Positions 35,839 through 46,200 of a DNA stretch of 64,000 nt are shown here, piece by piece. Each line of letters opens with the position of its first letter. Position 1 is the stretch's first letter. A program made the position numbers and the translations under genes. Source of the stretch: Flavobacterium cupriresistens (lineage in GTDB: Bacteria > Bacteroidota > Bacteroidia > Flavobacteriales > Flavobacteriaceae); contig NZ_CP087134.1 of the NCBI RefSeq assembly GCF_020911925.1, forward strand, positions 3,844,001 to 3,908,000, in the 5' to 3' direction. The notes under the pieces are model-generated. The model was not told the DNA's origin and searched no databases. It saw only the letters and a list, made by a program, of their open reading frames with translations.

Positions 35839-38800
35839 TTACTTATTTTTACTTCCCAATTTTTCCAAATATTCACCCAGTGGAATATCCAGTCCAAAAC
35901 CATAAAAAGCATTGTCTCCAAAATTATAATCCTTAACAAATGGAAAGCCTAGAATTAAATTAACATCTAAAGCATTATAAAATCGCATCCCGACTCCTAC
36001 ACCAACATGCGGAAAATCAAAATTCTCGTTAGTAGTGGTATTAGCCACATTGTAGAGTAATCCTGATCCATAAACAATGCTATATATTTCATTTATAAAA
36101 GGAGCTTTTTTATTAAGGTAAACGTCATCTTTAACTACATTTTCATATCCTTCAAAGCGTTTGAAATTCGCAATACGCCATTTTACTCCTATTTTTTCTG
36201 AGGCAAAACTAATGTTGTTAATTGTTTCTGTATCTGAAATTTTGAAGTTTTTAAAAAAGAAATTTTGATCTAATCCCAGACTGAGATAAAGTGAAAAAAC
36301 TGCTTTATTATTCCTGTTATAATATTGTTGCAACTCATTTAAAAATGAAACGACGTCTATTTCGACATATTCCTCTGCTGGATTAATTAAAGTATACTTT
36401 TTCATGGCATTGATAAAAAGTATGTAGCTGTCTTTAAATTCACCAGCTGTGAGATTATCTTCTACTTTTTTACTTCCATCTCTTAACATATTAACGATAC
36501 TCTGATATGTTTCTGCCTTATCCAGGTTGTTAAGATTGGAAATAAACTCAAAGAGATTCATAAGTTCTTCATCATAATTTCCAATACCTTTTATTCCCTG
36601 TAATGCTCTTATCTTAAGTAAGGGAATTATAATTTTTGTATGGGAAATAATTGCATCATAAAGAGCATCATTTTTTTGATCTCTAACCTTAAGTTCTATC
36701 ATTTTCTCTGATATGTACTCATCTAAATAAACGATATCACTCATATGGATATCATCATTATTAATGAGAGACTTTATTGTAGCGTGTATTTTTGGTAGAA
36801 TAACTGAAGCCTTAGCAATAGTTGCTGAATCTACTTCTTTAATATCAAAGTCATTACCTGTTGTAACTTCATCTAATACAGTAGTTAAATATTCGTTGTA
36901 AAAATCATTTGACTCTGCAATTTTGTTATAATTATTATCAATATTTTTTCTGTTACTTTCTTTTATAGTCTTAATTTTTCTATTTCTAACTCCAATCTTA
37001 ACATCTAGAGCCAGCATGAAAGTCTGATTTTTTTCAAACCCCGCTTTTAAATTCGATATATCAGCAGTTACAAACTTTCCTTCAATCCAAGAATTTATCT
37101 GGAGAGCTTCGCTCAGATATTCATTATTAGGTAAAGGTTTAAGATATTTATCAAGTTCAAGTATTGAATTTAGGGCATCTATAGTTAAAATATTTTTATC
37201 ATTATTATTTGAAGAATTACGTATTTTAATTTTTTTATTTATTTTATCAATATATTCATTTACCACTTTTATGGTGGGTTCATCTGGAAAACTTGTCGCG
37301 TCTAAATGTTTTAGATCTGGTATCGAATTACTTGAGAACTTAAATTGAGCTTTGACTTTCAAAAAATCTTTTATTATAGCATCCACTTGATTTTGAACAG
37401 AAGGATCCTTAAATTCTTCTCTAAACGATGTTAAAATATTCTGAATCTGAACATAATCGTTGTAAGCCAGTATAGTTAATTTTCCGCAGTCACTCTCACA
37501 GTTCACATTTAAAGTTTCTTCAACATTTGGTCTACTCCTTAGTCTATCAGCATTTATGATACTAATTTCGCTCTCCAAATTTCTTATTTGATTGAGCATA
37601 TCATTAATATAAGAATATTTGCTTTTCCATGATTTTTCATTTAACATTGGAGCAATAAGTGCAATACTCTCACCTTGTAAATTCTTCATAATATCAACTA
37701 CTTTCTTGCCCTTGTTTTTCTTAAGAAATTCATTAATGACATCATAATTTTTTACATATGGCGTAATTTTTCTGCAAACATAAACTTTCATACTATCGAG
37801 ACTTTTCTTAAAATCGGTAGCGTCCTTTTTTACTAGATTTGTTTTACTCTCTAGACCTGAATAAAATTCACTTGTCCGATAATCAATTTTATTCTTGAAA
37901 AAACCTTTCTTTTGTAACTCAGGAATATCTGACAAAGAAAGACTTACAACGTCGAGAATAATTCCAAAAGGAATCTCTATATAATATTTCGTTATATTTT
38001 TTACTTTATTGTCTAATATTATCTTTTCTTCAGCAATTTTTAAATTGCTGATTTTTTCTTTAAGTTCAGCTTTCTCTTTTGTATTTTTTCCATCTAGTTT
38101 ATTAAGTTCATCGTTTAATTGAATTTCCATCTTCAGCAACTTCTCATATTTTGAAATTGAATTGTTAATTTCTATCAAATAATTATTTAGTTGTATAATG
38201 TTATTCCCCGATTGAAGATAATCTTTGAATTCTGATAAATAATACCCTACTGAATCAATGCTTTTAATGGCATTGTTTGACGACATTTGATCAATAATCT
38301 TCAGACTTTCAGTTTTTTTTAATGCGATAATTGCTTCCTTATCATTAGTAATATTTTCCCTTAAGTTCAAACGAGCTAATTTTTTTTTAAGTTTTATCAG
38401 ATCATTCTTTTTTTTAACTAAACGGGCAAAATCATTTTCGCTCAAAGTATTTATAACTTTAAGACCACTTTCTACTTCTCCTTCAAGTGTATTGATTGAT
38501 GCATTTAAGTCCTTCCGTCTATCATTCTTTTTATAATGATTTTCCCTTTGCTTTATAATCATATCTTGATTGTAAGGGGATGAAATTTTATACTTAGAAT
38601 AAGCGTAATTCATATCAAAAAGCTGTTTCTCGGGAGATTTCAATATAGCGTATGCTACCCCTAAGGAAAGGGAATAATTTGTAGTAAGTTCCAGTATCTC
38701 TTTTTCAATTACCTGTGGGTTCTTTTCATTTAAAAGTACATTGAGACAATTCTGAACATAATATTTAGTTGTAAAATTTGCTTCAGGAAATAATCTGTAC

Positions 38801-38991
38801 ATAAACCTTCTAAGCGCTTCCTGTCTAAGCTCCTTTTGTTTGCCCATGATGATTTCAGTCAACACTTCGACATCAATTGTTCCTTTATTCATTGTTAGTT
38901 TCTCTAACCCTACTGCTAGGGTTGGATTTACCTGTGCTGAAATGGTTAGACTAAAAAATAATGTAAACAGTAAGAGTAGTTTTTTTTTCAT
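35839..38991 (-). CDS. Large secreted coiled-coil protein with C-terminal outer-membrane-type domain, 1050 aa
   Basis: Not recognised. Signal peptide MKKKLLLLFTLFFSLTISAQ. The long middle (about residues 30-880) is Lys/Glu/Asn/Leu-rich with strong heptad stretches (for example around 160-330), so it is likely an extended helical rod. The last 160 residues alternate like beta-strands (FASEKIGVKWRIANFKRF..., GSGLLYNVANTTTN, HVGVGVGMRFYNALDVNLILGFPF) and resemble an outer-membrane barrel or autotransporter-like end. Layout resembles the 413-aa protein at 2862-4103. Single gene with no partner; base composition like its neighbours. Confidence 0.65.
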   Translation of the reverse strand: MKKKLLLLFTLFFSLTISAQVNPTLAVGLEKLTMNKGTIDVEVLTEIIMGKQKELRQEALRRFMYRLFPEANFTTKYYVQNCLNVLLNEKNPQVIEKEILELTTNYSLSLGVAYAILKSPEKQLFDMNYAYSKYKISSPYNQDMIIKQRENHYKKNDRRKDLNASINTLEGEVESGLKVINTLSENDFARLVKKKNDLIKLKKKLARLNLRENITNDKEAIIALKKTESLKIIDQMSSNNAIKSIDSVGYYLSEFKDYLQSGNNIIQLNNYLIEINNSISKYEKLLKMEIQLNDELNKLDGKNTKEKAELKEKISNLKIAEEKIILDNKVKNITKYYIEIPFGIILDVVSLSLSDIPELQKKGFFKNKIDYRTSEFYSGLESKTNLVKKDATDFKKSLDSMKVYVCRKITPYVKNYDVINEFLKKNKGKKVVDIMKNLQGESIALIAPMLNEKSWKSKYSYINDMLNQIRNLESEISIINADRLRSRPNVEETLNVNCESDCGKLTILAYNDYVQIQNILTSFREEFKDPSVQNQVDAIIKDFLKVKAQFKFSSNSIPDLKHLDATSFPDEPTIKVVNEYIDKINKKIKIRNSSNNNDKNILTIDALNSILELDKYLKPLPNNEYLSEALQINSWIEGKFVTADISNLKAGFEKNQTFMLALDVKIGVRNRKIKTIKESNRKNIDNNYNKIAESNDFYNEYLTTVLDEVTTGNDFDIKEVDSATIAKASVILPKIHATIKSLINNDDIHMSDIVYLDEYISEKMIELKVRDQKNDALYDAIISHTKIIIPLLKIRALQGIKGIGNYDEELMNLFEFISNLNNLDKAETYQSIVNMLRDGSKKVEDNLTAGEFKDSYILFINAMKKYTLINPAEEYVEIDVVSFLNELQQYYNRNNKAVFSLYLSLGLDQNFFFKNFKISDTETINNISFASEKIGVKWRIANFKRFEGYENVVKDDVYLNKKAPFINEIYSIVYGSGLLYNVANTTTNENFDFPHVGVGVGMRFYNALDVNLILGFPFVKDYNFGDNAFYGFGLDIPLGEYLEKLGSKNK

Positions 38992-39127
38992 AAATGATAG
39001 AATTAAGATTATGCTCAGATTCTCTTGTTAAAAAAATCTAAATACTATATCAAATATAAAGTTCTTCGGCGAAATGTAGTCGAGTATAAACACTTATTTT
39101 CAAATAGTTAGAATTGTGATTTATTCA

Positions 39128-39297
39128 ATTTTCAACAAGACATTCAAGCCATATTAATAAAGGCAATAAAAGGCAATAAAAGGCAAACGCTACATATAGT
39201 AAGTCAATCGCTTCAAATACTTCTTAAATTAGTCTGTAATTTGTTTAGTCGAAGTCACAAAACTAAAAAGCTCAATTCGAAAGAATTGAGCTTTTTC
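39128..39297 (+). repeat. Interspersed intergenic repeat, copy 4, with hairpin terminator
   Basis: CAACAAGACATTCAAGCCATATT...TATAGTAAG...GCTTCAAATACTTC...AATTTGT...GTCACAAAACTAAAAAGCTCAATTCGAAAG matches copy 1 (4440-4606) in order along the whole length. A local triplication of a 10-bp unit (AATAAAAGGC, about 39157-39186) is peculiar to this copy. The hairpin (39265-39296) follows the 95-aa gene on the minus strand. Confidence 0.65.
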
Positions 39298-39417
39298 TAT
39301 GCACTTAAAGAATAAAGATTAATATTTTCTTAAATTTATGCTTATTAGTCCTTTTGGTGTTTCCCCAAAAAAAATACCAAAGCATCTTTTCAAGTATCTA
39401 GAAAGAATATCCTAAAC

Positions 39418-39705
39418 TTAATTTTTGTTCCAGTTTGTTGCTACAAATTTGTTTAATTCATCCCTCATTATAATACTCTTGGCATCTGGCAATCTCAATA
39501 ACTTTTCAGCCTTTTGAAAGCTTGCCTTTGTTTTCTCAACATTGTAATTCTTTACGAATGCATCGCAAAACCAAACAACTTCGTAAAGCTCTTTTTTACT
39601 AACCTTTTCTCTGTCTTTAATTCCAATGTAATCAGGATTGTCTCCTTTTGTAGTTGTGTTGACATAATCGTCATAGATTAAGTCATTTTCATCATACTTT
39701 ACCAT
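39418..39705 (-). CDS. Small hypothetical protein, 95 aa
   Basis: Not recognised. I start it at 39705 (MVKYDENDLIYDDYV); another in-frame ATG lies 8 codons upstream. Acidic N-terminus, then a helical, charged remainder (VSKKELYEVVWFCDAFVKNYN...KAEKLLRL). No signal peptide, so cytoplasmic. It is separated from the antiporter gene by about 220 bp and followed by the hairpin at 39265-39296. Confidence 0.6.
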   Translation of the reverse strand: MVKYDENDLIYDDYVNTTTKGDNPDYIGIKDREKVSKKELYEVVWFCDAFVKNYNVEKTKASFQKAEKLLRLPDAKSIIMRDELNKFVATNWNKN

Positions 39706-39923
39706 ATTTTTAAATTTTAAATTTATCAAATTTATGTCTTTGCATATTATATGCTTTACGGTTATCCATAATCTGATATCAAATAAAAAATAGTATAGTC
39801 ATTGACTTAATTTCTAATTCGTCCTTAGTATATTCAAAATTGACAAGATAAAATTAGGACATGACTCTTTCTTCAAATCTTACAGAAAATAATTTGAAGT
39901 TTGTATCTCTAAGTTCACAAAAA

Positions 39924-41123
39924 CTACCCCACAACCCTATCCTTCTTCGCAAACATCAACCCCAACATCATTACGATAGCGCTCAAAATAATCACCTGTG
40001 TCAACAAGGAGTTACTAATAAAACCAACCTTTTTAGAAAGTGGTATTGACAAAAAAAGCATAATGGTTATTAAACCACGTGGTGCTATAAAAAGCAATGG
40101 ACTAATCGGTGTTTTTGAAACTTTAAGTTGAATAAACCGAATAGAAATAATGACTGCTACAATACCAACAGCGAAAGGCAAAGTACTGGTATTTAGTACT
40201 GTTTCTGTAGTAATAGTATAACCAAAAAGCAAAAAGAATATCGTTCGGATCAGAAAAGCAACTTCTCCGATTAATTTGCTAAATCGGTGTACTTCTATAT
40301 TCAATCGTTTGGGTTCCAGCTTTTTTATAAATGAAAAATGCGTTAATTCATCCAGATTATTCAAAAAGAGACCGAAGATTAAGATAAAAATAAGAGCGGG
40401 TAAATGATAAATTTTAGAAACCTCATAGATCAAAATTATCATGACCATAATGGGAATGAATTTTACGTGATGGTCAATTTTTTTGATCACAAAGGCTAAA
40501 CCGATGCTTGCTATTAAGGATATAAGCAGCATGACCACAACTTGAGCAATAAAAGTTATAAATGACCCTAATCCAATAGTATCATTGGATAAGAAGAAAT
40601 TAAAAATAATAACCCCTAAGATATCAGACATACTGCTTTCGTAAACTACAAATTCTTTTTTGTCTTCGGAAAGGTTCTGAACACTTGGAATAGCGATAGC
40701 ACTACTGATAATACAAAACGGAATGGCATTTATAAAACTATTAATAATGGAGGCACCCGTAAAATAGTTGATTCCAAAACCAATTATCAGAAATAGAAAT
40801 AATAAAGGGATTAAAGCAGATAAAAAGGACTTCGAAATCATCGCTTTTTTATTTTTATTGAGCTCTAAATCCAATCCCGCCTCCAATACGATTAAAATCA
40901 ATCCGAGGGTTCCTATTGCAGGTAATAAGGGTTCCAGGTTAGGAATTTCTATTTCTAAAAAAAGTGCTGCATAACGCAAACAATACCCCATAAGCAACAA
41001 TATAATTACGGTCGGTATCTTGGTTCGTTTTGAACTTAGGTCAAAGGCGTAGGCAACTAAAACAAGTAAACAAAGGGAGATTATCATAAATATAAAATAT
41101 TTTTCTGGCGCTATAGAATTCAA
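39924..41123 (-). CDS. Cation:proton antiporter, CPA-type, 399 aa
   Basis: Na+(K+)/H+ exchanger-type membrane protein. About ten to twelve hydrophobic segments fill the chain. PAIGTLGLILIVLEAGLDLELN (about residues 68-89) is the conserved TM motif, and VVYESSMSDILGVIIFNFF (about 160-178) holds the acidic ion-binding site in TM5-TM6. APRGLITIMLFLSIP is near the C-terminus, and no TrkA-N domain follows, so this is the short form. Cation specificity is not clear. It stands alone between intergenic regions. Confidence 0.88.
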   Translation of the reverse strand: MNSIAPEKYFIFMIISLCLLVLVAYAFDLSSKRTKIPTVIILLLMGYCLRYAALFLEIEIPNLEPLLPAIGTLGLILIVLEAGLDLELNKNKKAMISKSFLSALIPLLFLFLIIGFGINYFTGASIINSFINAIPFCIISSAIAIPSVQNLSEDKKEFVVYESSMSDILGVIIFNFFLSNDTIGLGSFITFIAQVVVMLLISLIASIGLAFVIKKIDHHVKFIPIMVMIILIYEVSKIYHLPALIFILIFGLFLNNLDELTHFSFIKKLEPKRLNIEVHRFSKLIGEVAFLIRTIFFLLFGYTITTETVLNTSTLPFAVGIVAVIISIRFIQLKVSKTPISPLLFIAPRGLITIMLFLSIPLSKKVGFISNSLLTQVIILSAIVMMLGLMFAKKDRVVG

Positions 41124-41373
41124 AATTTAGCCGTTTTTAGGAAATGCAAAAAAGACACGGCAGCACAACTTTAAAATTCAATATACAAAAAAATGAGGGA
41201 CACTGTTGTAAAGTTCAGTTTAAATCCTGTGATATGCCCATTTTAGTGGTAATCTGAAGAGTTATATCGTTTGATTTCTATTTGGTTTTACGATAAATAA
41301 ATCTATAAAGGCGATAAATAAATACTGCCAAAGAATAAAAAAGGAGAAAGAAACCACGGCAAATTATAAGCAT
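41124..41373. other. Intergenic region, nothing coding
   Basis: About 250 bp between the antiporter start and the csp terminator. It contains a short imperfect direct repeat (CGATAAATAAATCTATAAAGG/CGATAAATAAATACT, 41291-41327). No RNA or ORF stands out. Confidence 0.4.
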
Positions 41374-41407
41374 AAAAAAAGCATCTGCCGGTAACAGATG
41401 CTTTTTT
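41374..41407 (-). terminator. Terminator of the cold-shock gene
   Basis: GCATCTG (41380-41386) pairs with CAGATGC (41394-41400), extended by A and T runs on both sides. It lies 19 bp after the csp stop codon. Confidence 0.8.
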
Positions 41408-41425
41408 TATACGCTCAGTAAGACT

Positions 41426-41617
41426 TTAAAGTACAACTACATTTACCGCGTTTGGGCCTTTTTTACCTTCAGCAATCTCGAAACGAACTTCATCGTTTTC
41501 ACGAATGTTTTCTGTTAGACCTGAAACATGAACAAAGACCTCATTTCCACCATTCTTTGGTGTAATAAATCCAAAACCTTTTTCTTCATTGAAGAATTTT
41601 ACTGTACCTTCTTGCAT
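41426..41617 (-). CDS. Cold-shock domain protein (CspA family), 63 aa
   Basis: Single CSD, an OB-fold RNA/DNA chaperone. MQEGTVKFFNEEKGFGFITP holds RNP1 (KGFGFI), and EVFVHVSGL holds RNP2. The start at 41617 gives the family length; the open frame extends nine codons upstream into the promoter. A TATATTTG box at 41649-41642 lies 24 bp before the ATG, and a terminator follows the stop, so the gene is monocistronic and probably well expressed. Confidence 0.93.
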   Translation of the reverse strand: MQEGTVKFFNEEKGFGFITPKNGGNEVFVHVSGLTENIRENDEVRFEIAEGKKGPNAVNVVVL

Positions 41618-41641
41618 CTTAAAATAATTATTTGTTAAATA

Positions 41642-41649
41642 CAAATATA
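41642..41649 (-). promoter_or_regulatory. -7 promoter box of the csp gene
   Basis: CAAATATA on the plus strand reads TATATTTG (TAnnTTTG) on the minus strand, 24 bp upstream of the ATG. The -33 TTG is not evident at the usual spacing. Confidence 0.6.
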
Positions 41650-41768
41650 ATATTTTTAACAGTACTATTCTGAAAATAATAACTTATGTTGAAATATTTT
41701 ATTCATTTTCAAATCTAAACAATTATAATTAAGATTCAGTTACACTCTGAACTTTTTTTTGTTCTAAT

Positions 41769-43193
41769 TTATTTGGTGTCAAACCACAGTTTTGTTGTAA
41801 GCAAATCCTTTCCTTGAGCAGCAACTGCTGCCTGATAACTGGTCCCGTTCAGCGATTGTTCTGTACCCGGATAAAAGAAACGAGAAGGCAGTTGCCCGTC
41901 TAAAACAGTAGCCGGACCCGCTGTCAGTGCCGGATAGTCGAGTCTCCTCCACTCTGCAAAGGCATCCAGACCTTGTCCAAAAAAGGCAATCCACTTTTGT
42001 GTGCCTATTGATTTGGCGTAATTAGCGGCATCGTATTTTACGATCGGCTGATCCAAATAATCTGAAATAATGGTTGCATTGGTAATCCCAAATTGGTTGA
42101 ATGATGCCGTAATCGCACTTTTATAAAGCTGTTCTGCGTCTCCGGCAATGTAACCACGTGCAGCCGCTTCAGAAAGATTAAACAGGACTTCAGAATAAGA
42201 AACCAGTATAGCGGGTGATGCCGAGGTTAGGAAATACGAGCCCGGTTTTGATGTTTTAGCAAAACCCTGACTGTTGGCATCACTGTTTGATAATCCGTTA
42301 GCGCCTCCAACGTACTTACCTACACTCGCATCTGATGGTAACTGAGCATACACAGGCAAACGTGGATCGGACAATTCCTTTAACTTATCTACTACGGTCT
42401 TTGAGATACGAAAATCATCACGTGTTTCAAACCATGCCGATGCCGGATTTTGTTGTGGCGAACTGGTGTAAACAAACTGAAAGATCTCACTATTGCTGCT
42501 AATTAGTCCCGCAGCATCAGTTGTTGCTTCAATTGCGGCTTGTTTAGCCAAAGCAGGTTCTCTGTCTGATATTCTCAAGGCGATACGCAAACGAAGAGAA
42601 TTGACCAGTTTTTTCCATTTTGCGATATTGCCTTTATAAGCCAAATCACCCGTTACTGTTCCGTTTGTTGTAGCCAATAAGGACTGAGCACGTTTTAAAT
42701 CTTCAAGCAATCCGGTATAGACTTCTTTTTGAGTATTGTATGCCGGTGTTACTTTTAGGCCTGCTTCTTTATAAGGAATGCTTCCGTAAGCATCAGTCAG
42801 TAATAAAAAGGTCCAGGAACGTAAGGTCAGTGCGATTCCTTTATAATTTGAATTGGCCTGCTGATCCGGAAAATTCAGAATCGTATTCAAATCTGTAATT
42901 AAAGTAGAGTAACCGGCATTCCACAAATAAGTAAAAGAATTGTTCGACACATCATATCGGTCGGGTTCGGTATATTGAACTTTAGCCCAATGTTGTACAA
43001 ATAACAAAGACGAATTAAAGTTGTTGTCTGAGCCCCAGTATAAGTCGGCACCTTGTTTTAATGTTCCTGTTAAAAGGAAGGGTGCCAATGGTGTCTCTGT
43101 CGCATTTGGATTTTTATTAATATCATCCAAAGTATCACTGCAGGAGGTTAATGCCAATGCAGATAGAAGTATATAGGATAGTTTTTTTAACAT
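41769..43193 (-). CDS. SusD/RagB-like outer-membrane lipoprotein, 474 aa
   Basis: Nutrient-capturing lid of a SusCD transporter. Lipobox ALALTSCSD (Cys18), then the SusD-like_2 pattern: DDINKNPNATETPLAPFLLTG, VQHWAKVQYTEPDRYD, a TPR-like helical core (NYKGIALTLRSWTFLLLTDAYGSIPYKEA) and a C-terminal WIAFFGQGLDAFAEWRRLDYP. It starts 12 bp after the SusC gene on the same strand, as such pairs do. This branch is often linked to peptides or other non-starch substrates; no glycosidase is adjacent, so the cargo is unknown. Confidence 0.92.
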   Translation of the reverse strand: MLKKLSYILLSALALTSCSDTLDDINKNPNATETPLAPFLLTGTLKQGADLYWGSDNNFNSSLLFVQHWAKVQYTEPDRYDVSNNSFTYLWNAGYSTLITDLNTILNFPDQQANSNYKGIALTLRSWTFLLLTDAYGSIPYKEAGLKVTPAYNTQKEVYTGLLEDLKRAQSLLATTNGTVTGDLAYKGNIAKWKKLVNSLRLRIALRISDREPALAKQAAIEATTDAAGLISSNSEIFQFVYTSSPQQNPASAWFETRDDFRISKTVVDKLKELSDPRLPVYAQLPSDASVGKYVGGANGLSNSDANSQGFAKTSKPGSYFLTSASPAILVSYSEVLFNLSEAAARGYIAGDAEQLYKSAITASFNQFGITNATIISDYLDQPIVKYDAANYAKSIGTQKWIAFFGQGLDAFAEWRRLDYPALTAGPATVLDGQLPSRFFYPGTEQSLNGTSYQAAVAAQGKDLLTTKLWFDTK

Positions 43194-43205
43194 GATTCGG
43201 TATTT

Positions 43206-46200
43206 TTAAAATTTAAGATTAACATTAAGGCTAAAACTTCTGGTGGTTGGCAACGATAAACTTTCAAGTCCTTGTGCATTCCCGGTGTTAAAAGCCGATT
43301 CAGGATCGATATTTGGTGCATCTTTGTAAATAAAAAACAGATTACGACCTGTAGCAGTAACACTTGCTCCTGCTAATCCAAGTTTTTTAGCCAGCTTCTT
43401 ATCAAAATTGTAACCGAGTTTTACTTCTCTTAATTTTACAAAAGTCGAACTGTAAACATAGGCTTCGCTGATATTGTAAGAGGCTTTATAATATTCCTGC
43501 GCACTAATCACCTGAGTATTGCGAGTTCCATTGGCATAAACACCATTAAAAATAACACCATCATCATATACCGGTAGCCCGTTTGGAGCAGTTCCACCTG
43601 TTAATAAGGTTTTTGTATTGCCTGAATAATAGTAATTTAATCCACCGTTGGCAGCATCACGACCTGGAAGGGTTTGCGCCAGTACACCCGTATAATTTCC
43701 TGTTCTGTTCGTTCCTGAAAAAATCTCGCCACCTACACTGGCATCAACAAGAAAGGACAATTCGAGGTTTTTGTAGGTCAATGTATTTGTAATACCCGCC
43801 AAATAGTCTGGGGTATAATTCCCTAATACTCTCTTTTGAGGATCAGCTTTTGGCAATCCGTTTGCGCCTACTACTATATTTCCGTTTGCGTCACGTTGGT
43901 AAGCTGTACCATAAAGTGCTCCATAAGCTTGTCCAACCGATGCCAATACGTCAACACCTCCTGAAGAGCCGATAGTGTAGTTTTTAATCTTTCCTTCATA
44001 ATCCAAAACTTCTACTTTGCTTTTATTGGTTGAATAATTTAAACCAATATTCCATTTGAAATTTTCACTTTGAATGGGAGTTCCGTCCAATTGAATTTCT
44101 AAACCACGGTTGTTTATTTTACCTGCATTGATTAATTGTGAATTATATCCACTGGCAGCTGTTGTTTTGATCTCCAGAATCTGATCAAAACTATTGGTGT
44201 TGTAATAAGCAACATCCAGGTGTAGTCTGTTTTTCCAGAAAGAAGATTCTATCCCCAATTCGGTGGAGCGGGTTGTTTCGGGTTTCAGGTCTTCATTAAG
44301 TTTCTTTTGTGAGGAAGTTTGAATTGGATTTCCATCAAATGCACTTTGAAAATTGTAAACAGTAGCCAATTGATAAGGATCAGCATCATTCCCTACTTCC
44401 GACCAACCTGCACGCAACTTTAAGAAGTCAAGCGTATTACTTTTCAAATTCAGGGCTTCGGATACCACTAAACTACCACTTACCGAAGGATAGAAATAAG
44501 AACGATTACTGCTTGGTAATGTCGACGATATGTCATTTCGCCCCGTCAGGTTTAAATAAGCGTAATTTTTATAGCCCAATTGTGCTGAAGCATACCCGCT
44601 ATACACTCTCAATTTCGAAAACGTGTTTGATGATGTCAACGGATCACGCGAATTTGTCAAGGTATACAAATCAGGTACAGCCAAACGAGGCGCCTTTTGA
44701 TAGTTATTAGCGTCACTATGGTTACGTACATTGAATCCTGCAAGAGCATCCAAAGTAAAATCGTCACTCAATTTGTTGTTATATTGCAAGATCGCTTCTG
44801 TATTTCTTTCTTCTACTGTATAAGCATCTTCAGCATACGAGCCGAATGGCGTTCCGTTTGTGCCATATTTAATGGTATACTTTCTGCGATCATTATAATA
44901 ATCTACTCCTGTGCGGAATTTAAAATCAAGTCCGCTCGCAATCTTTGCTTCCAAATGAATATCCCCTATTAAACGATTGCGTTGTTGGCTAGTTGTATTA
45001 TAATTGGCATTCCAATACGGATTGCTGTAATAGCTATTGTTCCAGTTGGTGTTCCAATCCTTGTTAAGCTCATTGATATCGACCTGACGACCGAACCAAA
45101 GAAACTGTAACATCACACCGGCAGCACGGTTCCCCGATGGTCCACCCGGTAATGTTGGTGCTGTGGTTACAATATAATTGGCTGTTACTCCTATTTTTAT
45201 ACTTTTAGATATTTGGTAATTAGTGTTTATGGTAAAGTTTGTTTTGTTGACTTCACTGTTAGGCACGGTCCCGATTTGTTTTTGATTATTGATTCCTAAA
45301 CGAAAATCTGATTTTTCATCTGATCGGGCTATCGAAATACTATTATCGTAAGTAACCCCGGTATTAAAGAAATCTTTCACATTATCAGGATGTGCTACAA
45401 AAGGCACTGCTGCACCATTGGAATAGAATTGTGGAATAAGACGCCCGTCTAATTTTGGTCCCCAACTTTCATCAACTCCATCGTTTATTCCTCCTCCTTT
45501 ACCGTCTACATAACTGAATTTTCCGTTTGATCCTTGTCCAAATGAATTCTGAAAATCGGGTAAAGTTGCTACTTTTGAAATTGTTATACCGGTACTAAAA
45601 TTGATCCCCAATCCTTTTTGACCTTTTCCGGATTTCGTAGTAATAAGCACTACACCATGTGCAGCACGTGATCCATAAAGGGCAGCGGCGTTAGGTCCTT
45701 TCAATACTGTTAAGGTTTCAATATCCTGTGGATTCAAATCGGCAATCGCATTTTTAAAATCACGAGTTGCTCCACCGGAGTTCAACTGTGAGTTGTCTAC
45801 CGGGATTCCGTCTACCACAAATAAAGGCTGATTGTTTCCGGCTATAGAGGTTTCGCCACGAATAACGATACGGGATGATCCCATATCTCCCTGCGAATTG
45901 GTGATTCGTACTCCGGCCAATTTACCCGTAAGGCTATTCAGGAAATTCGACTCTTTTGTATTGGCTAAGTCCTTATTTTTAAGAGACTGGGTAGTATATC
46001 CTAATGATCTTTTTTCTTTTGAAATTCCCAATGCCGTAACTACAACTTCCGACAACACATTCTGTTCTTCTGTAAGTGAAATGGTAATCGGGTTTTCAGT
46101 AACCACAATTTCTGCTTTTTTATAACCCAAATAACTTACAATTAGTGTATAAGGGAATTTTTGACCTGTTTGGAAATAAAAATTTCCATCTAAATCTGTT

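Noticed and set aside
39157..39186. Three copies of a 10-bp tandem repeat as a CRISPR-like array
   Set aside because: Units are contiguous without spacers and are confined to one copy of the interspersed repeat. No CRISPR array or cas gene was seen anywhere in the window.
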